64,000 bases of DNA from Sphingomonas mollis (GTDB taxonomy: Bacteria; Pseudomonadota; Alphaproteobacteria; Sphingomonadales; Sphingomonadaceae), in contig NZ_JAELXS010000004.1 of assembly GCF_016427505.1 (NCBI RefSeq), positions 248,001 through 312,000 of the forward strand, given 5' to 3'. Under the pieces are notes generated by a model. That model did no database searches. It had not been told where the DNA came from and saw only the letters and a program-made list of their open reading frames with translations. Every line of letters begins with the position of its first letter. The first letter of the stretch is position 1. A program made the position numbers and the translations under genes. This document shows positions 52,664 to 61,586 of the stretch, in pieces.

Positions 52664-54346
52664 ATGACGACCAGACGCGGACTGATTCAGGGCGGTGCCG
52701 TCGCCATGCTGGCCGGCGCCGCTGCCGATGCATCGATCCGGACGCTGCCGACACCGAATGGCGCGGGTCGGGCATTGAAGGTGCCGCCCCCCGCCCGCTT
52801 CACCCCCGACTGGGCCTCGCTGACGGCGGGCTACAGTACCCCGGACTGGTTCCGTGACGCCAAATTCGGGATGTGGGCACATTGGAGTGCGCAATGCGTA
52901 CCCGCCGCCGGTGACTGGTATGCGCGCGACATGTATCTTCCCGGCACGCGCGCCTATGCCCACCACCTGAAGCATTATGGCCATCCATCGGACGTCGGCT
53001 TCATGGAGATGCAGAACCGGTGGAAGGCCGAGGCCTGGGACCCGGCCCGCCTGCTCGATCTGTATCAGCGGGCCGGCGCGCGGTATTTCATGGCGCTGGC
53101 CAATCACCACGACAATTGCGATACCTACGCGTCGTCGCATCATGCGTGGAACACGACCCGCATCGGCCCGAAAAAGGATATCATCGGCACCTGGGCGCGG
53201 CTGGCGCGGGAGCGCGGCCTGCGCTTCGGCGTGTCGAACCATTCCGCCCACGCGTGGCACTGGAACCAGCCTGCCTATGGCTATGATCCGGAGGGAACGC
53301 GGGTCGGCCAGCGTTACGACGCCGATCGCCTGACGGCGGCACAGGGTCGCGGCAAATGGTGGCAAGGACTGGACCCGCAACAACTCTACACCGGTCGCCA
53401 GATGCCGATGCCCGACGGCATCCGGACGATCGCCGAGGCGAACGAGTGGCACGAGGGCACAGACCGGTTGTGGAGCGAAGGCGTACCGGCGAATGACGGC
53501 TTCGCGAAGAACTGGTTCCTGCGCTGTCGCGAACTGATCGACCGGTACCGGCCGGACATGATCTATTTCGACAATTTCGATCTGCCGCTGGAGCAATACG
53601 GTCTGGATATCACCGCCTATTATTACAACCAGTCGATGCGGTGGCATCAGGGCAGTCTCGAAGCGGTGGTGACGGCGAAGACCACGCCTCCGCAGCGCCG
53701 GATGGGGATCGTCGACGATGTCGAACGGGGCGGGAAGAACTATATCGAACGGTTCCCGTGGCAAACCGATACCTGCCTCGGCAACTGGCATTACGATGCC
53801 GATCTCTACGAGCGCGGCGGTTACAAATCGGCCGCGACGGTCATGCATACGCTGTGCGATGTCGTATCGAAGAACGGCAATCTGATGCTGTCGGTCCCCA
53901 TGCGCGGCGATGGCACGATCGACGACAAGGAGGAACGGATCGTCGAGGATATCGCCGACTGGATGGGACGGTTCGGATCGGCGATCTACGGCACCCGCCC
54001 CTGGCGGCGATACGGCGAGGGACCGACCAGGGCGAATGCCGGCCTGTTTTCGGAAGGCGGTCCGATATCCCCCTATGGCGCCCGCGATATCCGCTACGTC
54101 ACGAAGGGAGACGATCTCCACGCCCTGATCCTCGGCTGGCCGGACGATGGCGTCGTTCGGCTGACGCTGCTCGGCAGCGGCAATCCCACGTTGCGGGGGC
54201 AGGTTCGGCGGGTAACACTGCCCGGCAGTTCGGAACCACTGTCCTTCCGCCGCACGCCCGACGCGCTGGAGGTGACGTTGCCGCCGGCGGCCCGTCACCC
54301 GATCGGCGTCGCGCTGGTTCTTTCGGGCGACAAGGTCGGTGCATGA
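52664..54346 (+). CDS. GH29 alpha-L-fucosidase, exported
   Basis: 560 residues. Tat-type start TTRRGLIQGG. The catalytic barrel begins at FGMWAHWSAQC; NHHDNCD and the nucleophile Asp303 in MIYFDNFDLPL are those of GH29. A C-terminal beta domain follows. The RBS GGAGG is 6 bp before the ATG. It releases L-fucose from plant glycans such as pectin or xyloglucan. Confidence 0.87.
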   Translation: MTTRRGLIQGGAVAMLAGAAADASIRTLPTPNGAGRALKVPPPARFTPDWASLTAGYSTPDWFRDAKFGMWAHWSAQCVPAAGDWYARDMYLPGTRAYAHHLKHYGHPSDVGFMEMQNRWKAEAWDPARLLDLYQRAGARYFMALANHHDNCDTYASSHHAWNTTRIGPKKDIIGTWARLARERGLRFGVSNHSAHAWHWNQPAYGYDPEGTRVGQRYDADRLTAAQGRGKWWQGLDPQQLYTGRQMPMPDGIRTIAEANEWHEGTDRLWSEGVPANDGFAKNWFLRCRELIDRYRPDMIYFDNFDLPLEQYGLDITAYYYNQSMRWHQGSLEAVVTAKTTPPQRRMGIVDDVERGGKNYIERFPWQTDTCLGNWHYDADLYERGGYKSAATVMHTLCDVVSKNGNLMLSVPMRGDGTIDDKEERIVEDIADWMGRFGSAIYGTRPWRRYGEGPTRANAGLFSEGGPISPYGARDIRYVTKGDDLHALILGWPDDGVVRLTLLGSGNPTLRGQVRRVTLPGSSEPLSFRRTPDALEVTLPPAARHPIGVALVLSGDKVGA

Positions 54347-54479
54347 TCGATCGTTGAGCGGGCTGCGTTCGGCATCCACCTCCGCCGGCACGCATCGAGC
54401 GGCTGTCGCACGCCATGGGAACCGCTATGCACCGGCGACATGTCGATCACTTGTCGGCATCCTGCAAAGGAACCGGATC

Positions 54480-55418
54480 GTGCGCGCCTGCCAAACCCTG
54501 ATCGTCGTCCTTACCCTGCCCGCCGCCGCGCTGGCGCAAAGCTCGACAGATCAGGCACGCGCCATCGCCGGCGATCCGCCATCGGCATCGCAGCGACTGA
54601 CGCTGGCGGACCTGCCCCGCCCGACGGGCAAGGCGACCGCGCTGTTCGACGGACGCAGCCTGACCGGCTGGCAGCCATGGCTGGGTTATGCCGATCCTGC
54701 CGTCACCTATCGCGGCGATCCCGGCAGCAAGCCGATCGGCACCGGTCGCGATACCAGCGGCGATTTCGCCGTGCGACGGACGGACGGCGCGCCAGCCATA
54801 TGGATCAAGGGCCAGACGTGGGGCAGCCTGGTGCAGCGCGACGACCTGCGCGACTATCACCTCCGGCTCCAATATAAATGGGGCGCGAAGACGTGGCCGC
54901 CGCGCATCGGCCAGCCACCGAATAACGGCCTGCTCTATCACACGCACGGCACACCCGGAGACGTGTTCGGCACGTGGCAACCGTCGGTCGAATTCGAGAT
55001 CATGAAGGGTTCGACCGGCATGGCCGTCACCGTCGGCACCAGGGTCCGCGCCCGCACCACCGTGGCGTTCGATCCCTCACTGATCGCGCCGCACCTTCGG
55101 TTCCGGGTCGGCGGCCGCCCGATCGATATGGTCAACGGCACCGCGACCTGGAATGTCGAGGCGGCCACCGATGCGGAACGGCCGATCGGCCAGTGGAACA
55201 CGCTCGACCTCTACGTGCTCGGCGACCGGGCCATCCACGTCGTCAACGGCGTGCCCGTCGCCGACGTGCGCGACCTCGCCACCATTGCGCAGGACGGCAC
55301 CCGCCAGCCGCTGACCCATGGCCAGATCCAGCTGCAATCCGAAGGCGCCGAGACATGGTTCCGCGCCATCACCGTCGAACCGATCCGCACCCTGCCGCGC
55401 GTGATGGTCGCCGATTAG
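54480..55418 (+). CDS. DUF1080 (3-keto-disaccharide hydrolase type) protein, exported
   Basis: 312 residues from GTG 54480, preceded by AAAGGA; a frame to 54339 overlaps the GH29 end and lacks a site. Signal peptide ends ALA. The beta-jelly-roll has ALFDGRSLTGWQPW near residue 45, the hallmark of DUF1080, and PPNNGLLYHTHGTPGD in the middle. Family members hydrolyse 3-keto-glucosides or bind glycans. Confidence 0.82.
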   Translation: MRACQTLIVVLTLPAAALAQSSTDQARAIAGDPPSASQRLTLADLPRPTGKATALFDGRSLTGWQPWLGYADPAVTYRGDPGSKPIGTGRDTSGDFAVRRTDGAPAIWIKGQTWGSLVQRDDLRDYHLRLQYKWGAKTWPPRIGQPPNNGLLYHTHGTPGDVFGTWQPSVEFEIMKGSTGMAVTVGTRVRARTTVAFDPSLIAPHLRFRVGGRPIDMVNGTATWNVEAATDAERPIGQWNTLDLYVLGDRAIHVVNGVPVADVRDLATIAQDGTRQPLTHGQIQLQSEGAETWFRAITVEPIRTLPRVMVAD

Positions 55419-55429
55419 AGCGACCGCGC

Positions 55430-56653
55430 TCAGGTGCCGTGGCGCGCCTGAAACAACCGGCCGCCTTCGACCAGATAGACGATGCCAAGCACGACGATGC
55501 CGATGCCCAGATAGCCGATCGCGAGCGGCCATGTCGTTCCGTTGTACGACTGGCCGATCACCGATCCCACCACCACCGCCCCCACGCTGGTGATGAAGCC
55601 CTGGATCGAGGATGCGGTGCCGGCGATATGGCCGACCGGCTCCATCGCCATCGCGCCGAAATTCGATCCGCACAGGCCGATGCACGTCATGCTGAGCGCC
55701 TGGAACAGCATATACGTCACCAGCGATTCCCGACCGGCGGCGATCACGAGAAGGTGCAGGATCGACAGCCCGATTAACGCCAACAACGCCGATTGCGAGA
55801 TCAGGCGCGTCCCCAGCCGCTCGACCAGCCGGCTGTTGGCGAACGACGCGCACCCCATCGAAAACGCGCAGATCGCGAACAGGATCGTGAACCGCTCGCC
55901 GGCATGGAACTCGTCGACGAAGATCTGCTGCGCCGAGGATACGAAGGCGATGATGCCCCCGAACGTCATCGATGCCGCCACCGCATAGCCGGCGGAAAAA
56001 CGGTTCGTCAGCGTCAGCCGATATGCCTGCTTCAGCGCCATCATCGACAGCGGCGAGCGCCGGTCGACCGGCAGCGACTCGCGCAAACGGAGCACCGTCC
56101 ACGCCAGCACGAACGCCGCGAACCCGGCCAGTGCATAGAAGATGAAGCGCCACGGCCCGAACGCCAGCAACACCTGTCCCAGACTGGGCGCCATGATCGG
56201 CACGAGGAAGAAAATCATCTGCGCCACCGACAGCGTGCGCGCCATCTGCCGTCCCGAATACCGGTCGCGCACGATCGCGACCGCCAGCACGCGGGTCGAT
56301 GCCGACATCAGCCCCTGCAACACGCGCGCGCCGAGCAGGCCGGCAAAGGTCTGCGATCCCGCCGCGAACACGCTCGCCGCCACGAAGCCCACCAGCGTGA
56401 CGAGCAGGATCGGTCGCCGGCCATAACGATCCGCCAGCGGCCCATAGACAAGCTGACCGGCCCCGAAACCCAGCATGTACGCGGTGATGATCCACTGCCG
56501 GTGATTGGCCGTGGCGATGCCGAGCTGATGGCCGATATCGGCGAGCGCCGGCAGCATCAGGTCGACGCCCAGCGCGTTGACCGCCATCAGCGCCGCGATA
56601 AAGGCGACGAACTCCCCCGGTTTCATCGATGCGTGGGTGGCATGGTCGTTCAT
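55430..56653 (-). CDS. Bcr/CflA-type MFS transporter
   Basis: 407 residues with twelve membrane helices. DLMLPALADIGHQLG in helix 1-2, and the GPLADRYGRRPILL loop, are typical for Bcr/CflA drug-proton antiporters. Such proteins export drugs or sugars; a role in this locus is unclear. It converges on the DUF1080 gene with 11 bp between stops. Confidence 0.86.
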   Translation of the reverse strand: MNDHATHASMKPGEFVAFIAALMAVNALGVDLMLPALADIGHQLGIATANHRQWIITAYMLGFGAGQLVYGPLADRYGRRPILLVTLVGFVAASVFAAGSQTFAGLLGARVLQGLMSASTRVLAVAIVRDRYSGRQMARTLSVAQMIFFLVPIMAPSLGQVLLAFGPWRFIFYALAGFAAFVLAWTVLRLRESLPVDRRSPLSMMALKQAYRLTLTNRFSAGYAVAASMTFGGIIAFVSSAQQIFVDEFHAGERFTILFAICAFSMGCASFANSRLVERLGTRLISQSALLALIGLSILHLLVIAAGRESLVTYMLFQALSMTCIGLCGSNFGAMAMEPVGHIAGTASSIQGFITSVGAVVVGSVIGQSYNGTTWPLAIGYLGIGIVVLGIVYLVEGGRLFQARHGT

Positions 56654-56805
56654 CGCTTCCGCCTAGGGTGATGACGCGCGCATTGCCACCCGTCATCCGT
56701 CACCGGATGTGAGGTCCGGACGATCCGTTGCGTCTTGAGATAGCTGGTCAGGCCGCCTGCAACCGGTCACCGTCGACAACGCCGTTTACGCCCAAGGATA
56801 TCGCC

Positions 56806-58125
56806 ATGATTCGTCCCCTGCTGATCTCCACCATGATGCTCGCATCAATCCCCACCGCCGCGGCGGCAGCGACACCGGCCGAGGAACGTGCCGCGATCGA
56901 TGGACAGATCGGCAAGGATTATCCGGCGCTCGACGCGCTCTACCGCGATCTCCATGCCCACCCCGAAATGGGCTTTCAGGAGACGCGCACCGCCGCCGTA
57001 CTGGCGAAGCGGATGCGCGCGCTGGGCTTCACCGTGACCGAAAAAGTCGGCCGGACCGGGCTCGTCGCGCTGTATCGCAACGGCGCCGGTCCCACGCTGC
57101 TGGTGCGAACCGAACTGGACGGCCTGCCGATGGAGGAGGAGACCGGTCTTCCCTATGCCAGCCGTGCCGAAGCGACATTCGAGGGCAAGCAGACCTTCGT
57201 CGCCCATAGCTGCGGTCACGACGTGCATATGACCGCCTGGATCGGCGCGGCGCAGGCGCTGCTGGCGATGAAGGACCGGTGGAAGGGTACGCTGATGTTC
57301 GTCGCCCAGCCCGCCGAGGAACAGGTCAGCGGCGCCGCGGCGATGATCGAGGACGGCCTGTTCACGCGCTTTCCGAAGCCCGATCTGGGCATCGCCGTCC
57401 ATGTCGGGTCGAACGAGGTGGGAACGGTGATCGTCAAGGACGGCATCGTCAGCTCCAATTCGGACTCGGTCGAGGTGGTGTTCAACGGCCGCGGCGGACA
57501 CGGGTCCATGCCCAGCGCGACGATCGATCCGATCGTCATGGGCGCCCGCTTCGTCACCGACGTGCAGACCGTCATCAGCCGGCAAAAGGACGCCAACGCG
57601 TTCGGCGTCGTCACCGTCGGTGCGTTCCAGGCGGGGACCGTCGCCAATATCATCCCGGACAAGGCGGTCGTGAAGCTCAGCCTGCGCTCCTTCGATGCGG
57701 ATGTGCGGAAGTTGCTGCTCGACGGTGTGACGCGGACGGCACAGGCGTCGACGACGATGGCGATGGCGCCGGCACCGACGATCACCCGGCTCCACGGCAC
57801 GGCGGCGGTCGTCAACGACGATACGCTCGCCGCCAGACTGGCCACCGCCCTGTCGGCGGCCGGCGGCGACCGGATAAGGCATGTTCCAGCGAGCCAGCCG
57901 GGCTGGTCGGCCAGCGAGGATTATTCGGCCTTCATCGATGCGGGCGTCCCCTCTGTCTATCTGACGATCGGCGGATACGAGAAGGAGCGGCTGGCCGATT
58001 GGGCGAGCAAGGGCCAGCCGGTGCCGAGCAACCACTCCCCCTATTTCGCGCCGGACCATGATCCGGCGATCCGCTCCGGCATCCGCACGCTGACGCTGGC
58101 GGCGCTGACGTTGCTGCCGGGCTGA
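56806..58125 (+). CDS. M20D-family amidohydrolase, exported
   Basis: 439 residues from the ATG at 56806 (AAGGA upstream). Signal peptide ends AAA. Metal ligands Cys and His are in HSCGHDVHM and the paired acids in PAEEQVSG; a dimerisation domain follows (GRGGHGSMP). This family hydrolyses N-acyl amino acids such as hippurate. It is a single gene. Confidence 0.87.
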   Translation: MIRPLLISTMMLASIPTAAAAATPAEERAAIDGQIGKDYPALDALYRDLHAHPEMGFQETRTAAVLAKRMRALGFTVTEKVGRTGLVALYRNGAGPTLLVRTELDGLPMEEETGLPYASRAEATFEGKQTFVAHSCGHDVHMTAWIGAAQALLAMKDRWKGTLMFVAQPAEEQVSGAAAMIEDGLFTRFPKPDLGIAVHVGSNEVGTVIVKDGIVSSNSDSVEVVFNGRGGHGSMPSATIDPIVMGARFVTDVQTVISRQKDANAFGVVTVGAFQAGTVANIIPDKAVVKLSLRSFDADVRKLLLDGVTRTAQASTTMAMAPAPTITRLHGTAAVVNDDTLAARLATALSAAGGDRIRHVPASQPGWSASEDYSAFIDAGVPSVYLTIGGYEKERLADWASKGQPVPSNHSPYFAPDHDPAIRSGIRTLTLAALTLLPG

Positions 58126-58193
58126 GCCAGCGCTTGCGCGGAGCCGGCCGGCCCGGCAAGGCGGCGGCCATTCATGCACAGAGGGAACGGACG

Positions 58194-58493
58194 ATGGCGA
58201 AACGATTCTGGGCACAGCTGATCGAGATGGACGAAGAGATCGCACCGGCCAGCATCCCCGGCTGCACCGACCACGAAAGCGCCGCCGATACCCTAGTCAC
58301 CGATTTCGTCGGGGCGATGGGCGGCGAGATCACCAGCGGCGCCGTCCGGGTCTGGATCGACGGCGGCGGTCAGGAACGCATCTATGACTGGAGCGCCGAA
58401 TTCGAGATGCCGGACACCAGCGATCTGGGCGATGACGAAGACATTGAAGTAGAGGGCGAAATCGTCCTGACCGAACGGGTCAACCGGGCCTGA
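58194..58493 (+). CDS. Small acidic unknown protein
   Basis: 99 residues from ATG 58194 with GAGGGAAC upstream. Highly acidic end (DTSDLGDDEDIEVEGEIV) after a beta-rich middle (GAVRVWIDGGGQERIYDW). No signal peptide or family recognised. It follows the amidohydrolase after 68 bp and may share its transcript. Confidence 0.6.
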   Translation: MAKRFWAQLIEMDEEIAPASIPGCTDHESAADTLVTDFVGAMGGEITSGAVRVWIDGGGQERIYDWSAEFEMPDTSDLGDDEDIEVEGEIVLTERVNRA

Positions 58494-58574
58494 GTTTTTT
58501 GGGGGTTGGCCCAAAACCACGTCTTATCCCTCATTCTCCAATCGGCCGGCGACTCTTTAGAGCACAGCGGGCGC

Positions 58575-59672
58575 TCAGCGGCGCCAGACGGCCGGTTGCG
58601 CAGCCAGATAGGCGTCGATGGCGGCGGCAATGCGCTTGTCGTCGCCAATCGATGGATGGGCATGGCACCCGCTGAACGCCAGCCCGGTCACGGGGACCAG
58701 CCCGACCCGGCGGTCGCCGGCCGATCGCAGCTTGGCAACGACCTTACCCGCCTCGCGCAAGATTTCGCCATCGGCCAGATCGGTCGCCCACAGGACGATC
58801 TGCGCGCGGGGGTTTGCCCGGCGCAGTTCGCGGACGAACGCCACATAGCGCCTGACATAGGCGGCATCGAGCGCCGCCAGGTCCGGCCATGGCTCGCCGG
58901 CTTTTAGCGGGGTCGAGAAATCGTTGGTGCCGAGCGCGATCACGATCACCTGCGGATGCCATCCGGCCGGCGCCGCGCGAACGCTGCGATCGAACAGCGC
59001 AAAGGGGTAGGCGATCGGCAGCGTATCGGCGGCGAACCCATCATAGTTGCGCACCACGCCCCGTCCCGAAATGGCGTTGACCGCATAGTCGGCATCATAT
59101 TGCCGCCCGAGCAGGCCGGCGATCCCTCTCGACGTATCGGTGGTCTGCCACACCTCGCTCTCGGTGCAGTCCCGCTTCGTCGCGGTGTTGCCATAGCCGA
59201 CGGTATGGGAGTCGCCGATGAATTCGATCCGGCGCGCGCGGGGCGATGGCGGCGGCAGGGCGCGGGCACCATCGGCCGGATAGAGTCCGCCGAATTGGGT
59301 CGGCGCCGACTGGCTCTCGCTCGCCACCTCGACACGCACGACATGACGGCCGGGGGCGAGGCCATCGACGCGGTATAGGCCGGGCGCGGGCTTCACCAGA
59401 TCGCCGACCGCCACGCCATCGACCAGGACGTGAAGCCGGACATCCCCCGTCCCGACCTTCAGCAAGGCGGCGCTGCCCCGGAATGCCGCCTCGAAATAGG
59501 TGCCGGGCCATTGCCGTACCGCGTTGCCGTCACGCTGCACCGCACGGCCGCCGACGTGCATCTGCAACGCGGCGGCGGTGACGCGGGCATCGGGTGCGGG
59601 CGCCAGTCGCGGGGCACCGGTGGCGGCGGTGGTCAGGGCGATCGAGGCGAGGATCGCGATACGCAGGGTCAT
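58575..59672 (-). CDS. CE2-like SGNH carbohydrate esterase, exported
   Basis: 365 residues from the ATG at 59672, which overlaps the GH26 stop (ATGA). Signal peptide (about 1-20, ATGA end). An N-terminal jelly-roll (about 30-140) precedes an SGNH hydrolase domain with Ser155 in FIGDSHTVGYGN, ALGTNDF and C-terminal GCHAHPSIGDDKR. This two-domain layout matches CE2 acetylxylan/acetylmannan esterases. Its overlap with a mannanase suggests deacetylation of mannan. Confidence 0.82.
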   Translation of the reverse strand: MTLRIAILASIALTTAATGAPRLAPAPDARVTAAALQMHVGGRAVQRDGNAVRQWPGTYFEAAFRGSAALLKVGTGDVRLHVLVDGVAVGDLVKPAPGLYRVDGLAPGRHVVRVEVASESQSAPTQFGGLYPADGARALPPPSPRARRIEFIGDSHTVGYGNTATKRDCTESEVWQTTDTSRGIAGLLGRQYDADYAVNAISGRGVVRNYDGFAADTLPIAYPFALFDRSVRAAPAGWHPQVIVIALGTNDFSTPLKAGEPWPDLAALDAAYVRRYVAFVRELRRANPRAQIVLWATDLADGEILREAGKVVAKLRSAGDRRVGLVPVTGLAFSGCHAHPSIGDDKRIAAAIDAYLAAQPAVWRR

Positions 59673-60673
59673 ACGGGGTCCTTCAGCCATCCCGGCAGTT
59701 CGTCACGCGTCAGATAGCGATCCGATGCATAATAGCGACGCAGCAGTTCCGGCGTGTTCTGGTCGGCGCCGGTCAGCCAGCGGGTGTGCCAGGTCATGAA
59801 CCACAACCAGTCCGCCTCCGCCCCCAGCAGCGCAGGGTCCGGGACCGGCCCGTTTTCATGCAGGCAGATGGGCAGCGTATCGCCGACGATGCGTTTCACC
59901 TGCGCGAACATCGGCGCCAGATTGCCGTGATCGGCCGCATAGATATCCGCCCCCGCGATATCGACCGTGGCACGGCCGGGATACCAGGCGGCATCGACAT
60001 TCTGCCCCGCCCAGCCCAGCACCCAGATCAGGTTGTCGAGGCCGTGCATCCGCGTGAAGCGATCGTACATCAATCGCCACAGCGCCTTGAACGCCGCCGG
60101 CCCATGCTTGCCCCACCAGAACCAGTCGCCGCTGAATTCGTGCAAGGGACGCCACAGCACCGGCACGCGGGCATCACGCAGGCGGCGCAACAGTACCGCC
60201 ACCTCGTCCATCTGCACCAGCATCGCCACGTTCTGCGGCGTGCCGGAACGCAGCGCGGCGATCAGGTCGAAATCCTTCTTCGAGTTCTCGTATCCCGCGC
60301 CGATGTCGGGCGCGCCCCAATGCCAGCATAAGGTGACGATGCCGCCTTTCCGCGACCAGTCGATCGCCCGCGCGTTCACGGCGTCGTTGTCCGCGGGATC
60401 GATATAATCGAGGCCAAGAATTGCCGGCAGGCGTCCCGTTACCGTTTCCAGATAATCGAGTTCGGCATGCGGGTTCGGCGGCGCCGATCCCTGTTCCTGC
60501 TGACCGGTCAGCGTCTTGCGACCGTATTGGCTCCACAGCCACGCATATAGTCGCCGGGCCCCGGCGGACGCGCGCGCATTCGATAGCGACGGCATCGACC
60601 GCGCGAGCGCCGGCGCGGCAAGGCCCATGGCGGCACCGCCAATCATTGCGGTCCGCCGCGTCAAACCGGTCAT
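59669..60673 (-). CDS. GH26 beta-mannanase-like enzyme, exported
   Basis: 334 residues. Twin-Arg leader LTRRTAMIGG. Acid/base Glu179 (RPLHEFSGDWFWWG) and nucleophile Glu273 (CLHENGPVPD) are in the expected places of GH26. It cuts beta-1,4-mannan, or related hemicelluloses, outside the cytoplasm. It is the first gene of a two-gene operon with the esterase. Confidence 0.87.
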   Translation of the reverse strand: MTGLTRRTAMIGGAAMGLAAPALARSMPSLSNARASAGARRLYAWLWSQYGRKTLTGQQEQGSAPPNPHAELDYLETVTGRLPAILGLDYIDPADNDAVNARAIDWSRKGGIVTLCWHWGAPDIGAGYENSKKDFDLIAALRSGTPQNVAMLVQMDEVAVLLRRLRDARVPVLWRPLHEFSGDWFWWGKHGPAAFKALWRLMYDRFTRMHGLDNLIWVLGWAGQNVDAAWYPGRATVDIAGADIYAADHGNLAPMFAQVKRIVGDTLPICLHENGPVPDPALLGAEADWLWFMTWHTRWLTGADQNTPELLRRYYASDRYLTRDELPGWLKDPV

Positions 60674-60739
60674 GCCGTCGTCTCCAAGGGATAATCGCGA
60701 TCGATCGATACCGGATCGATCGCACTTTGCTACAGGGCG

Positions 60740-61564
60740 ATGATGATGCAGCTATCCGGCCTGTTCCGCTATCCCGTCAAAAGCGTTCGCGGTCATTCGC
60801 TGGCCGGGGCCATGGTGGAGCAACGCGGGATCGCGGGCGACCGCCGCTGGATGCTGATCGATGCGAACGGCCGTTTCCTGACAAGGCGCCAGTTCCCGGA
60901 CATGGCCTTGCTGGACGTGACGGCGGGCGACGATCATATCGTTTTCGATCATCCACGACGGGGACGGTGCGAGGCCGCCATACCCGGCGGCGATGCCGAG
61001 ACGACCACCGCCAGCGTCTGGCGCGACACCTTGTTGGTGCAACTGGGCAATCCCGCCGCCAATGCCTTTCTGACGGCGGCGCTCGGCCGACCCGTGCGAC
61101 TGGCCTATCAGCCCGACGACAGCCTGCGTCCGATCGATCCGGCATGGTCGCGGCCGGGCGAGCATGTCAGCCTCGCCGACGGGTTCCCGCTGCTGGTGAC
61201 GACGGAGGCATCGTTGGCCGCGCTCAACGAACGCCTCGCGACACCCGTCACCATGGCGCACTTCCGACCCAGCATCGTCATTGCCGGTGCGGAGCCGTGG
61301 GCGGAGGATCGCTGGCGCCACATCCGCATCGGCGGGGCGATCCTGCGTATCGCCAAACCCTGTTCGCGGTGCATCATCGTGACGCAGCAGCCGCTGACCG
61401 GCGAGCGGCTCGACGGCAACGAACCGCTGACGACCCTGCGGGCGATGGGTCATGCCGGCACGGGCGGCGTCATGTTCGGCCAGAACGCCATCCCCGACCG
61501 GACCGGCGTGATCCGGGTCGGCGACGAGGTGGAGGTGCTGGAAGAGGGGGCCGGCAACGTCTGA
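60740..61564 (+). CDS. MOSC-domain molybdenum protein (YcbX/mARC type)
   Basis: 274 residues. An N-terminal beta-barrel domain begins SGLFRYPVKSVRGHSL, and the MOSC domain has the candidate Mo-binding Cys in KPCSRCIIVTQQ. Relatives reduce N-hydroxylated compounds and need molybdenum cofactor. It is divergent from the GH26 gene and 22 bp from the receptor stop, with no clear link to polysaccharides. Confidence 0.85.
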   Translation: MMMQLSGLFRYPVKSVRGHSLAGAMVEQRGIAGDRRWMLIDANGRFLTRRQFPDMALLDVTAGDDHIVFDHPRRGRCEAAIPGGDAETTTASVWRDTLLVQLGNPAANAFLTAALGRPVRLAYQPDDSLRPIDPAWSRPGEHVSLADGFPLLVTTEASLAALNERLATPVTMAHFRPSIVIAGAEPWAEDRWRHIRIGGAILRIAKPCSRCIIVTQQPLTGERLDGNEPLTTLRAMGHAGTGGVMFGQNAIPDRTGVIRVGDEVEVLEEGAGNV

Positions 61565-61586
61565 CCCTGCCCCCTCCCCGCTTCGA

